Shown here: positions 35,312-43,343 of the stretch, one piece after another
Layout of the letters: each line of letters starts with the position of its first letter
Numbering within the stretch: position 1 is the first letter of the stretch
Source of the DNA: MWEH01 sp035409945
GTDB taxonomy: Bacteria; Bacillota; Clostridia; Christensenellales; DTU072
Assembly (NCBI GenBank): GCA_035409945.1
Contig: DAONQC010000010.1
Location: 1-50,724 of the forward strand
Length of the DNA: 50,724 bases
Reading direction: 5' to 3'
Notes under the pieces: generated by a model
What the model was told of the DNA's origin: nothing
The model's input: only the letters and a program-made list of their open reading frames with translations
The model's database searches: none
Translations under genes and position numbers: made by a program

Positions 35312-35340
35312 TTGACAACAAAGTGCACTCAAAGTACAAT
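35312..35340 (+). promoter_or_regulatory. Promoter of the epimerase gene
   Basis: TTGACA at 35312-35317 and TACAAT at 35335-35340 have a 17-base spacer. Transcription should start near 35347, 25 bases ahead of the start codon. Confidence 0.75.
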
Positions 35341-35371
35341 GAAACTAACGAGATTTAGTGAGGTGGGTTTT

Positions 35372-36187
35372 ATGAAAATAAGTCTTTCAACATTTGTTTA
35401 TTATAGATATTCTCTAATTGAATGTTTAAAGCGCACCAAAGAATTAGGTTATGACGGTGTAGAAATTTGGGGTGGAAGACCTCACGCGTATTGGGAGGAC
35501 ATGACTGCAAAACGTATTGCAGAAGTAAGAAGTGTCTTGAACGACTTAAACCTGGAGATATCCAATTTTATTCCAGCGCAATTTAGATATCCTGTTAATA
35601 TAGCTTGTGTTGACGAAGAAATTCGCAAAGGCAGTGTTGATTACATTAAACGTAATATTGATGTAGCAGAAAAACTAGAATCTCCTTATGTAAGCTTATG
35701 TCCAGGATATGGCTGGCTTTACGATGAACGGCACCTCGCTTATAATGCACTACGTAAAAGTATTGATGAGATAATAGCTCATAATAAAGGAAATAAGACT
35801 AAACTATTAATGGAGCCTGCCCATCCGATGGAAACAGATATGATAGTTACAGTAGATGATGCGCTGAAATTGATAGCAGAAGTTGGAAAGGAAAATTTAG
35901 GCATTTGTGTTGACACCGGGCACCTTTTTGTAAATGGTGAAGATATGGTAGATTGTGTGAACAAGACGCAGGGCTATACCGTTCACTATCATATTGATGA
36001 TAATTTTGGCAAAAGCGATGATCACTTAGTACCAGGAGAAGGGAGCATCGATTTTAAACCTTTCATCGATGCTCTTAACAAACATAACTATAAAGGCTAT
36101 CTTGCTGTAGAGCTGGGATTTGGTTACACACTCAACCCAGACAAAGCAGTCAAAAATAGCATAGAGTACATAAAGTCCATTAAATAA
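35372..36187 (+). CDS. FrlC-like sugar (phosphate) isomerase/epimerase
   Basis: A TIM-barrel enzyme of the xylose-isomerase-like/AP endonuclease 2 superfamily, 271 residues. ELGYDGVEIWGGRPHA near the N-terminus is the same motif as in E. coli FrlC, the fructoselysine 3-epimerase. Metal ligands are suggested by LMEPAHP, CVDTGHL, HYHIDDN and the C-terminal AVELGFGY. Frames open upstream to 35279 overlap the promoter and operator. GAGGTGG lies ahead of ATG 35372, so that is the start. The substrate is probably a ketose such as the product of the isomerase encoded next. Confidence 0.85.
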   Translation: MKISLSTFVYYRYSLIECLKRTKELGYDGVEIWGGRPHAYWEDMTAKRIAEVRSVLNDLNLEISNFIPAQFRYPVNIACVDEEIRKGSVDYIKRNIDVAEKLESPYVSLCPGYGWLYDERHLAYNALRKSIDEIIAHNKGNKTKLLMEPAHPMETDMIVTVDDALKLIAEVGKENLGICVDTGHLFVNGEDMVDCVNKTQGYTVHYHIDDNFGKSDDHLVPGEGSIDFKPFIDALNKHNYKGYLAVELGFGYTLNPDKAVKNSIEYIKSIK

Positions 36188-36327
36188 TACTAGCAAACAG
36201 AGTATAGCGATGATTAGTATACGCTTAACCTAAATGTAATGCTAGATGTAGAAATTAATCGGCATTGAGTATATATAAGTGAAGAAGTAAAAAAGTAGAG
36301 TATACGAGTTTTAAACGGCATAAGTAG

Positions 36328-36384
36328 TAATGTTGCTAACCACATTGTATGGTGGTTAAATGTAAACAACATTATTGTATGAGG
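36328..36384 (+). repeat. Nested-hairpin 5'-UTR element, copy 5 (fucI)
   Basis: Outer arms TAATGTTG and CAACATTA; inner arms extended by one pair (TAACCAC with GTGGTTA) around a longer loop. Unpaired AATGTAAA, tail TTATTGTATGAGG. The start codon ATG 36390 follows five bases after GAGG. Confidence 0.75.
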
Positions 36385-36389
36385 TAATT

Positions 36390-38153
36390 ATGTACAGATT
36401 TTCTGGTCAGCTGCCCAAAATAGGCATAAGAGTAATTGTTGATGGTCGTAGAAATGGTGTGCGAGAAAAAATAGAAGGACCAACCTTCGAGCTAGCCAAT
36501 AACGTTAAATCATTGATAGAAAATAACTTAAGACATCCATCTGGCGAAAAAGTAGAAGCCATTATTTCCTCTACTTCCATAGGCGGCGTTTTTGAGGCTG
36601 CAAAAGTCAGTCAGGAATTTAAAGAGCAAAATGTCGGTGCCATAATTAGCATCAGTAAAGCCTGGGCATATGCATCCGAAGTCATCGAAATGGATAAAGA
36701 ATTACCACAAGCTATTTGGGGTTTCAATGGTAGTGAAAGACCAGGTGCGGTATTTTTAGCGGGTGCAATTGCAGCGAGCGAACAAAAAGGATTGCCAATT
36801 TTTAAGATTTACGGTAGGGATGTGCAAGATGCAACCGACAATAGTGTACCAGACGATGTAGCAAAACAGATTTTACATTTTGCAAAATGCGCAATAGCAG
36901 TAGCTACTATGAAGGGCAAAGCCTATCTTTCAATGGGCGGCACTTGTATGGGCATAGGCGGCTCTATTGTTATTCCTGAATTATTTCAAGACTATTTTGG
37001 TATGAGAAATGAGTATGTAGATATGACAGAGTTTGTGCGTCGTATAGAACAAGAAATATATGATAAGGAAGAATATGAAAGAGCTCTCAAGTGGACTAAA
37101 GAGCATTGTAAAGAATGTGCAGATCCAAATCCAAAAGAGATACAACAATCTCGCGAAAAAAAGGATAAAGTTTGGGAGTTTTGTGTAAAGGCAGCATTAA
37201 TTGCTAAAGACTTAATGTGCGGTAACGACAAGCTAAAGGAGATTGATAGAATCGAGGAGTCTTGTGGGCATTATGCTATAGCTGGTGGCTTCCAAGGACA
37301 GAGACAAGGGACAGATCATTTTCCAAATACCGACTTTATGGAATCTATCCTAAATAGTTGTTTTGATTGGAATGGGGTACGCGAACCATACATTATAGCT
37401 ACCGAAAACGATAGTTTAAATGCCATGAGTATGCTGATGGGGCATCTAGTTACTGGGCAAAGTCAGATGTTTGCAGATGTACGTACTTACTGGAGTCCTA
37501 CGGCTATTAAGCGTGTATGCGGAAGAGACAATCTCCCCTCAAGCTTAGAAGATGGCTTTATCTATCTTACCAATTCAGGTGCTGCAGCATTAGAGGGTTG
37601 TGGACTTGCGGGAATTAAACCGTTTTACGAGATGACGGATGAAGATGTAGACAACTGTTTAAAAGCTACAACTTGGGGAGCTGGGAAATTGGCAACATTT
37701 AGAGGTGGTGGTTTTTCTGCGTCATTTGAAACAAAAGGTGGGTTGCCACTAACCGCAACGAGATTAAATTATATCAAAGGTTTAGGTCCAGCATTACAAA
37801 TAGCAGAAGGATATACTATAGAACTAGAAGATGATATTAAAAGGACGCTTGTAGCAAGAACTGATCCTACTTGGCCAAAAACATTTTTCTCGCCTAGACT
37901 GACAGGAAAAGGTGCGTTTAAAGATACATACACTGTAATGAAGAAATGGGGAGCAAATCATGCCTCTCTATGTTTTGGACATATCGGCGATAAACTGATT
38001 ACACTTGCCTCAATGTTACGTATCCCTGTGTATATGCACAATGTGGAAGAAGATAGAATCATTAGACCTGCAGCTTGGGATGCATTTGGCACAGAAAACT
38101 ATGAAGCAGCAGATTTTAGCGCTTGTAAAAACTTTGGACCGTTGTATAGGTAA
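36390..38153 (+). CDS. fucI: L-fucose isomerase
   Basis: Interconverts L-fucose and L-fuculose (and often D-arabinose/D-ribulose). It needs Mn2+. The 587-residue product matches E. coli FucI along its length: KIGIRVIVDGRRNGVRE, QAIWGFNGSERPGAV, YLSMGGTCMGIGGS, GGFQGQR, ATENDSLNAMSMLMGH and FADVRTYWSP. The metal-binding Glu and Asp segments and the late His in NWGANHASLCFGH-like positions (here KWGANHASLC) are kept. ATG 36390 is chosen over TTG 36375, which lies within the leader element. No fuculokinase or fuculose aldolase gene is adjacent. Confidence 0.93.
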   Translation: MYRFSGQLPKIGIRVIVDGRRNGVREKIEGPTFELANNVKSLIENNLRHPSGEKVEAIISSTSIGGVFEAAKVSQEFKEQNVGAIISISKAWAYASEVIEMDKELPQAIWGFNGSERPGAVFLAGAIAASEQKGLPIFKIYGRDVQDATDNSVPDDVAKQILHFAKCAIAVATMKGKAYLSMGGTCMGIGGSIVIPELFQDYFGMRNEYVDMTEFVRRIEQEIYDKEEYERALKWTKEHCKECADPNPKEIQQSREKKDKVWEFCVKAALIAKDLMCGNDKLKEIDRIEESCGHYAIAGGFQGQRQGTDHFPNTDFMESILNSCFDWNGVREPYIIATENDSLNAMSMLMGHLVTGQSQMFADVRTYWSPTAIKRVCGRDNLPSSLEDGFIYLTNSGAAALEGCGLAGIKPFYEMTDEDVDNCLKATTWGAGKLATFRGGGFSASFETKGGLPLTATRLNYIKGLGPALQIAEGYTIELEDDIKRTLVARTDPTWPKTFFSPRLTGKGAFKDTYTVMKKWGANHASLCFGHIGDKLITLASMLRIPVYMHNVEEDRIIRPAAWDAFGTENYEAADFSACKNFGPLYR

Positions 38154-38190
38154 TACGATATACGCTTAATGATGAATTTTTAAAAACAAG

Positions 38191-38228
38191 GGCTGTTAAG
38201 AAACCAAAGATTTTTAATAGCCTTTTTT
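38191..38228 (+). terminator. fucI terminator
   Basis: GGCTGTTAA and TTAATAGCC form a 9-bp stem (one G-U pair), followed directly by six T residues. Confidence 0.85.
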
Positions 38229-38353
38229 GTTGCAATAAAGGTTGTGTTTTATTTTGTTGAACTCTAGATTGCCTAGTTTTAATAGGTTGGTCCTTTTTAT
38301 AAACAAAACTCATTTTATCGAGGTAAGAAAAGAGATGTAAAAATAGTTGCATA

Positions 38354-38383
38354 TTGACTTTATAGCCTTCAAAAGAATAAGAT
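38354..38383 (+). promoter_or_regulatory. Promoter candidate for the split transketolase genes
   Basis: TTGACT at 38354-38359 and TAAGAT at 38378-38383 have an 18-base spacer. It lies after the fucI terminator and ahead of the transketolase pair. Confidence 0.45.
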
Positions 38384-38452
38384 AAACATAGTAGCATATG
38401 GTGAAATTTAGGCTACTAGATACAGTATAGGCAAAGGAGGTACACGAGCAAA

Positions 38453-39268
38453 ATGAAAAAAATTGATGAGCTGGCTAAAGCTATACGGTGTAATATTGTT
38501 AACACAATAGCATCGATTGGAGTTGGCCATATCGGAGGATGTTTATCCATCGCAGATGTATTAGCCGTGTTATACGGCAAACATATGAAAGTAGATCCTA
38601 AAAATCCATTAATGGAAGATAGAGATAGGTTAGTTTGCAGTAAAGGGCATGCTGGTCCTGCCATATATTCTGTACTAGCAGAAATGGGATTTTTTCCAAA
38701 AAGCGAATTACTTACCCTGAACCAAGGTGGCACAAATCTACCTAGCCATTGTGACATGAACAAGACAAAAGGGGTAGATATGACAGCAGGTTCTTTAGGC
38801 CAAGGATTGTCTTGCGCAGTGGGAATAGCACTAGGCTCTAAAATCAAAAAGGATAGCGTTACCACATATGCAATAATCGGCGACGGCGAAAGTCAGGAAG
38901 GTCAGATTTGGGAGGCTGCAATGTTTGCAGGGAATCAAGGTCTTGATAATCTAATCGTCTTTACCGACTACAACAAACTACAACTTGATGGGACAATAGA
39001 GGATATTAATGATATTGCTCCACTAGCCGATAAGTGGCGCGCTTTTAAGTGGGATGTATATGAAATTGATGGACACAACACAAAACAAATAGATGAGACA
39101 ATAACCAAAGCTAAAAAAGTTAAAGGTAAGCCTCATATGATAATACTTAATACCGTCAAAGGTAAAGGTATTAGGTTTGTTGAAGCTGCAAAAGTAGGGT
39201 GCCATTCAATGTCTATTTCTGCGGAACAACAAGCACAAGCGTTACAGGAAATAGGAGGTGCAAAATGA
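38453..39268 (+). CDS. Transketolase, N-terminal (TPP-binding) subunit
   Basis: Half of a split transketolase that moves two-carbon units between sugar phosphates. The 271-residue product has the substrate histidine region SIGVGHIGGCLS, CSKGHAGPAIY, and the TPP motif GDGESQEGQIWEA followed by NLIVFTDYNKLQLDG. GGAGG lies 12 bases ahead of the ATG, a long spacing. Its stop overlaps the start of the C-terminal subunit gene. Confidence 0.94.
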   Translation: MKKIDELAKAIRCNIVNTIASIGVGHIGGCLSIADVLAVLYGKHMKVDPKNPLMEDRDRLVCSKGHAGPAIYSVLAEMGFFPKSELLTLNQGGTNLPSHCDMNKTKGVDMTAGSLGQGLSCAVGIALGSKIKKDSVTTYAIIGDGESQEGQIWEAAMFAGNQGLDNLIVFTDYNKLQLDGTIEDINDIAPLADKWRAFKWDVYEIDGHNTKQIDETITKAKKVKGKPHMIILNTVKGKGIRFVEAAKVGCHSMSISAEQQAQALQEIGGAK

Positions 39269-40206
39269 ACGAAAAAACCTTAATGAGAGATGTTTTAGTA
39301 GATTTTTTGCGGGAACAAATGGCTAAAGATGACAAGGTTGTTATGGTCGATGCTGACTTGGGTAAATGTTCAACAACACTATGCCTTCAATCTGAATTTC
39401 CTGGAAGAGCATATAACGTGGGGATTGCAGAAGCAAATATGGTTTCTATAGCTGCAGGTCTTGCGACTAGAGGTTTTATACCATTTGTGCATAGTTTTGC
39501 ACCATTTATAACCAGAAGGGCATGCGATCAGGTAATGATATCGGTTTGTTATGCCAAACAAAATGTAAAACTTGTGGGAACTGACCCCGGAATTACTGCA
39601 GAGCTGAATGGTGGAACGCATATGCCCCTTGAAGATGTTGGTATAATGAGATCAATTCCAAATGTTGTGATATATGAGCCGTCTGATGTTTTTGAATTCA
39701 AACAAGCATTACCTCAAATACTAAGCCATGTAGGACCAGTATATATTAGAATGCATCGTAAAAACCCTCCTCTAGTGTTTAATAACGATACAAAGTTTGA
39801 TTTATTTAAAGCATATTCATTGAGAGAAGGGACTGATGCCACAATAGTAGCAACTGGTATTATGATAGATACTGCATTACAAGCTGCGAGACAACTAGGC
39901 GAAGAGGGTATCTCTGTAGAAGTTATAGCTTGTCCTACTGTAAAGCCACTTGATGAAAAAACTATTATTTCATCTGCTAAAAAGACAGGTGCAGTAGTGA
40001 CTGCTGAAAATCATAATGTCATGGGCGGGCTATTTAGTGCGGTAAGTGAAGCATTAAGTTCTAATTACCCAGTACCAATTAAAGCCATAGGTGTAAAAGA
40101 AAAGTTTGGTGAAGTAGGGAAGATGCCATACTTGAGAAAAGTATATAATATGGAAGTAGAGGATGTAATAAAGGCAGTCAAAGAAGCAATTGCTATGAAA
40201 AAATAG
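39265..40206 (+). CDS. Transketolase, C-terminal (pyrimidine-binding) subunit
   Basis: The second half of the split enzyme, 313 residues. It shows VMVDADLGKCS, the catalytic glutamate region NVGIAEANMVSIAAGLA, the loop HSFAPFITRRACDQ and a C-terminal fold with TAENHNVMGGL. Frames open to 39199, but GGAGG precedes ATG 39265 and the start shares ATGA with the stop of the first subunit, so the two should be translated in equal amounts. Confidence 0.94.
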   Translation: MNEKTLMRDVLVDFLREQMAKDDKVVMVDADLGKCSTTLCLQSEFPGRAYNVGIAEANMVSIAAGLATRGFIPFVHSFAPFITRRACDQVMISVCYAKQNVKLVGTDPGITAELNGGTHMPLEDVGIMRSIPNVVIYEPSDVFEFKQALPQILSHVGPVYIRMHRKNPPLVFNNDTKFDLFKAYSLREGTDATIVATGIMIDTALQAARQLGEEGISVEVIACPTVKPLDEKTIISSAKKTGAVVTAENHNVMGGLFSAVSEALSSNYPVPIKAIGVKEKFGEVGKMPYLRKVYNMEVEDVIKAVKEAIAMKK

Positions 40207-40238
40207 CGTCTACTTTAAGCACATTAAATATCAAAGTT

Positions 40239-40262
40239 AAAGCCACCTAAGCAGGTGGCTTT
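40239..40262. terminator. Bidirectional terminator between transketolase and SPFH genes
   Basis: AAAGCCACCT and AGGTGGCTTT form a perfect 10-bp stem around AAGC between convergent genes. The T-run is short. Confidence 0.8.
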
Positions 40263-40294
40263 AGTCTTTGAAGATCAACTTTCGTTATGTAAAA

Positions 40295-41212
40295 TTACTT
40301 TTCTTTTGTAGACTCTACAAGTGCTGCGGCAAAGCCCGCCATATTTTGTAATTCTGATGGAATAATAATTTTTACAGATTGCCCATTCGCAACTTTTACC
40401 ATAGCGTCAAAGCTAGCAATTGTTAAATATTCTTTACTTGGTTTTGCTTTGTTAATAAGCTCAACTTCTTTGGATTTACCTTCAGCCTCAGCTATCTGAG
40501 CATCTCTTTCTGCTTCAGCCTTTAGTATTCTAGTTTGTTTTTCTGCTTCAGCGCGTAAGATTTGGGCTTGCCTTTCACCTTCTGCAACTAGTATGCTAGA
40601 AGTTTTCTCGCCTTCTGCTCTTAAGATTTGCTCTCTTCTTTCACGTTCGGCTCTCATTTGCTTCTCCATGGCTTCTTGTATGCTTTTTGGAGGTAAAATG
40701 TTTTTAAGCTCAACACGATTAACTTTAATTCCCCAAGCATCTGTTGCAATATCTAGTATTTCGCGCATTTTTACATTGATGGTATCTCTGGAAGTTAAAG
40801 TTTCATCAAGTTCCATTTCACCAACAATATTACGTACTGTTGTTGCTGTTAGGTTTTCAATTGCACTCAAAGGTTTTTCTACGCCATACACAAAAAGTTT
40901 AGGATCAGTTACTTGAAAATATACGACAGTGTCAATTTGCATTGTAACATTATCTTTCGTTATAACGGATTGAGGGGGGAAGTCCGCAACTATCTCTTTT
41001 AAAGAAATAGGTTTAGATGCTTTATCTATAAATGGGATTAGAATGTGTACACCTGTATCTAATGTTTTATGATATTTACCTAGACGTTCTACAATAATTG
41101 CTGTAGATTGTCTTACTACACGAACACCTGCTGCAACGGCTATAATAGCTAGAGCAAATAGTACGGCGAATATAATACCGGCAATTGCTCCTCCTGAAAT
41201 TGCTAAAATCAT
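40295..41212 (-). CDS. SPFH-domain (stomatin/prohibitin-like) membrane protein
   Basis: The 305-residue protein has one N-terminal membrane segment (about residues 7-28). An SPFH domain follows (RQSTAIIVERLGKYHKTLDTG to about 190). Next is a charged coiled coil with short repeats of the type ILRAEGE/ILRAEAE (about 195-250) and a small C-terminal domain. Such proteins form membrane-bound oligomers. The NfeD-like gene directly upstream on the same strand is the usual partner. GGAGG precedes ATG 41212. Confidence 0.94.
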   Translation of the reverse strand: MILAISGGAIAGIIFAVLFALAIIAVAAGVRVVRQSTAIIVERLGKYHKTLDTGVHILIPFIDKASKPISLKEIVADFPPQSVITKDNVTMQIDTVVYFQVTDPKLFVYGVEKPLSAIENLTATTVRNIVGEMELDETLTSRDTINVKMREILDIATDAWGIKVNRVELKNILPPKSIQEAMEKQMRAERERREQILRAEGEKTSSILVAEGERQAQILRAEAEKQTRILKAEAERDAQIAEAEGKSKEVELINKAKPSKEYLTIASFDAMVKVANGQSVKIIIPSELQNMAGFAAALVESTKEK

Positions 41213-41240
41213 AATTATTTCCTCCTGTAATTAGTATTCA

Positions 41241-41702
41241 TTATTTTAAACCAGCATCTTCTGCTGACTTAATTTTTTTAATAATTAAAGTATTTCCTTC
41301 TATTCTCAATACCTCAATTTGATCCCCGGGAACTAAAATATCCCTATTTTCGGTTCTTACATTCCAGGTAAGTCCATTTAGTACGACAGTAGCTAAAGTA
41401 TCATAGTCTCCTGCAGTGATTATATGGGTTTTTTGACCTATTATTAAATCTAAATTGGTGTTTCCTTCCGATGATTTATGCAAAAACTTTTTTGTTATTT
41501 TGCGCAGACTAACTAGTAGTACAAAGGATATCACTAAAAAGACTGGAACAGATGCATACCAAGGTACTTTATGGGATATGCTCATAAGCATAGCTATCAG
41601 TCCACCAGCAGCAAACCAGATGGATACTAAATCTTGGGTGGAAAGTTCTATTATAACAGCTGCTACAGTAACTCCTAACCAAATCCAAAACATAATAGGC
41701 AT
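41241..41702 (-). CDS. NfeD-like membrane protein
   Basis: The 153-residue protein has two to three hydrophobic segments in the first 75 residues and a C-terminal OB-fold (LIIGQKTHIITAG ... VLNGLTWNVRTENRDILVPG). This is the short NfeD type, without the protease domain. It lies 28 bases ahead of the SPFH gene and should form a membrane complex with it. Confidence 0.9.
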   Translation of the reverse strand: MPIMFWIWLGVTVAAVIIELSTQDLVSIWFAAGGLIAMLMSISHKVPWYASVPVFLVISFVLLVSLRKITKKFLHKSSEGNTNLDLIIGQKTHIITAGDYDTLATVVLNGLTWNVRTENRDILVPGDQIEVLRIEGNTLIIKKIKSAEDAGLK

Positions 41703-41789
41703 AATCGCTTCTCCTAAACCAATTATTTTCTACTTAAATAATACCATACTCTCAAATATTCTAGCAATGAAAGTGCTTATATACATATG

Positions 41790-41990
41790 GTAAAAATTAC
41801 ATAAATATTATGGAGAAACTAAGTTGATTCGAGCTAGAAAGATACTCAACTAATCAACGGTTTCATCTTCAGCGAAAGTTCATATTTGCATTTAGTAAAA
41901 TCACATAGATATTGTGGAGGGGCTAAGTTAATGTGAACAACAAAAAATGTTACTAGTCGATGATACCGCCGCCAAGACAAATTCTATCAT
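41790..41990 (-). repeat. Decayed tandem copy of the mnmA 3' end
   Basis: GTAAAATCACATAGATATTG at 41895 is followed by TGGAGGGGCTAAGTTAATG. It is repeated 105 bases to the left, at 41790, as GTAAAAATTACATAAATATT followed by ATGGAGAAACTAAGTTGATT. On the minus strand the copy also echoes the end of mnmA: G-G-I-I-D-stop in the gene, E-T-V-D-stop in the copy. The rest of the gap between mnmA and the NfeD-like gene holds nothing else I recognise. Confidence 0.7.
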
Positions 41991-43017
41991 CATAGATAAC
42001 GGCATATTGCCCAGGAGTTACGGCACGCACGGGGGAGTCAAATAAAAGTTTTAACTTTCCATCATCAGTGTATGTAACTGTGGATGGAATTAAAGGTTGT
42101 CTATGCCTTGTTCTAGCAAGGACGCGTTTCCCTTCTTCGACAGGTTCTGTTATAAAGTTGAAATCTGAGGCAGTCAAAGATTTTGAAAATAGCTCTTCGC
42201 ACTCACCTTGGTTAACATATAATATGTTATTTTTCACGTCTTTTTTTACTACAAAATATGGTTCGCCAGTGCCTGCTCCGCCAATACCAAGGCCTTTTCT
42301 TTGCCCAATGGTATAATAAAAAACGCCATTATGGGTACCAAGTTCCTTACCTTCAAGTGACAAAATCTTACCTTTTTTCATCGGTATGTATTCGGATAAA
42401 AACTTGCGGAAGTCTCTTTCGCCAATAAAGCAAATGCCAGTTGAATCTTTTTTAGTAGCAGTTGGGAGGTTGTTACTTTTGGCTATTTTTCTAACTTCTT
42501 CTTTTGTCAAATCAGCTAGTGGGAATACTACATTTTTAATTTGTTCTTCTGTTAATTGGTTTAAAAAGTATGTCTGATCTTTGCCTTCATCTTTTGCTCT
42601 AGTTAGATAAGTTTTGCCATCTTTTTCTAAAATTCCTGCATAGTGTCCAGTGGACATGAGGTTAAAGCCTAAAGTTTTGGCGTAATGTTTAAAGTGTCCA
42701 AACTTTATTTCCTTATTACATAACACATCGGGATTGGGCGTTCTTCCTTTTTCGTATTCTGATACAAATAGCGCAAAAACCTCTTCCATATATTGTTTTG
42801 AAAAGTCAATTGAGTAGTAGGGGATATCGAGTGCATCGGCAACTCTTCTTGCATCGTCATAGTCTTGTTCACTTGTGCAATGACCTAAATCATCTTTTTC
42901 ATGCCAGTTGCGCATAAACAGGCCAACCACATCATAGCCTTGCTCTTTTAAAAGTAAAGCTGCGACTGAACTATCTACACCGCCACTAAGACCAATAACA
43001 ATTTTTTTATCTAACAT
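41953..43017 (-). CDS. mnmA: tRNA-specific 2-thiouridylase MnmA
   Basis: Makes the 2-thio group of U34 in tRNA-Lys, -Glu and -Gln with ATP and relayed sulfur. The 354-residue product has the PP-loop GLSGGVDSSVAA, LFMRNWHEKDD, the first catalytic cysteine in NPDVLCNKEIKFG, and the second in STGICFIGERDF, then the C-terminal barrel. No cysteine desulfurase gene is adjacent. The start codon at 43017 has no clear Shine-Dalgarno sequence (AGGTTG only). Confidence 0.96.
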   Translation of the reverse strand: MLDKKIVIGLSGGVDSSVAALLLKEQGYDVVGLFMRNWHEKDDLGHCTSEQDYDDARRVADALDIPYYSIDFSKQYMEEVFALFVSEYEKGRTPNPDVLCNKEIKFGHFKHYAKTLGFNLMSTGHYAGILEKDGKTYLTRAKDEGKDQTYFLNQLTEEQIKNVVFPLADLTKEEVRKIAKSNNLPTATKKDSTGICFIGERDFRKFLSEYIPMKKGKILSLEGKELGTHNGVFYYTIGQRKGLGIGGAGTGEPYFVVKKDVKNNILYVNQGECEELFSKSLTASDFNFITEPVEEGKRVLARTRHRQPLIPSTVTYTDDGKLKLLFDSPVRAVTPGQYAVIYDDRICLGGGIID

Positions 43018-43343
43018 TTTACAACCTGGTTTTGCACAATATGTGCTTTATTGCGCGTACATATTTCATTACCGTTAGTTTTTTCAAACAATTCGTTTTG
43101 TACAACATTCATTTATGATTTGTATGTATTTTTTTAAGTATACCTTTAAATCCACGTTTTCGGCAATTTTTTTCTCTTATGCTGTTCGATTAGTGTTAGT
43201 TTCAAACAAGATATTTATGTAAAGCGAGATAGATTTTACATATTCTTTACAGAGGTAGTTTGGTCATAGTTCGCTTGATAATGATATAATAAAACCAATA
43301 ATATTTTAGCTTAGTTAATTAAAAGCATATCAGGAGAATAAGT
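43018..43343. other. Divergent gap between mnmA and the DUF4097 gene
   Basis: No gene is seen in 326 bases. TGTAAA and TTTACA form an inverted repeat at 43218-43240 with an 11-base spacer, and a further TTTACAG follows at about 43246. It could be an operator for the downstream gene. An extended -10 (TGA followed by TATAAT, 43282-43290) is probably its promoter. Confidence 0.4.

Noticed and set aside
35279..35371. N-terminal extension of the epimerase gene
   Set aside because: The extension runs through the second operator and the TTGACA/TACAAT promoter, so it cannot be in the mRNA. ATG 35372 has a GAGGTGG site.
39199..39264. N-terminal extension of the second transketolase subunit
   Set aside because: It overlaps the end of the first subunit and lacks a ribosome binding site. 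ATG 39265 has GGAGG and an ATGA overlap typical of coupling.
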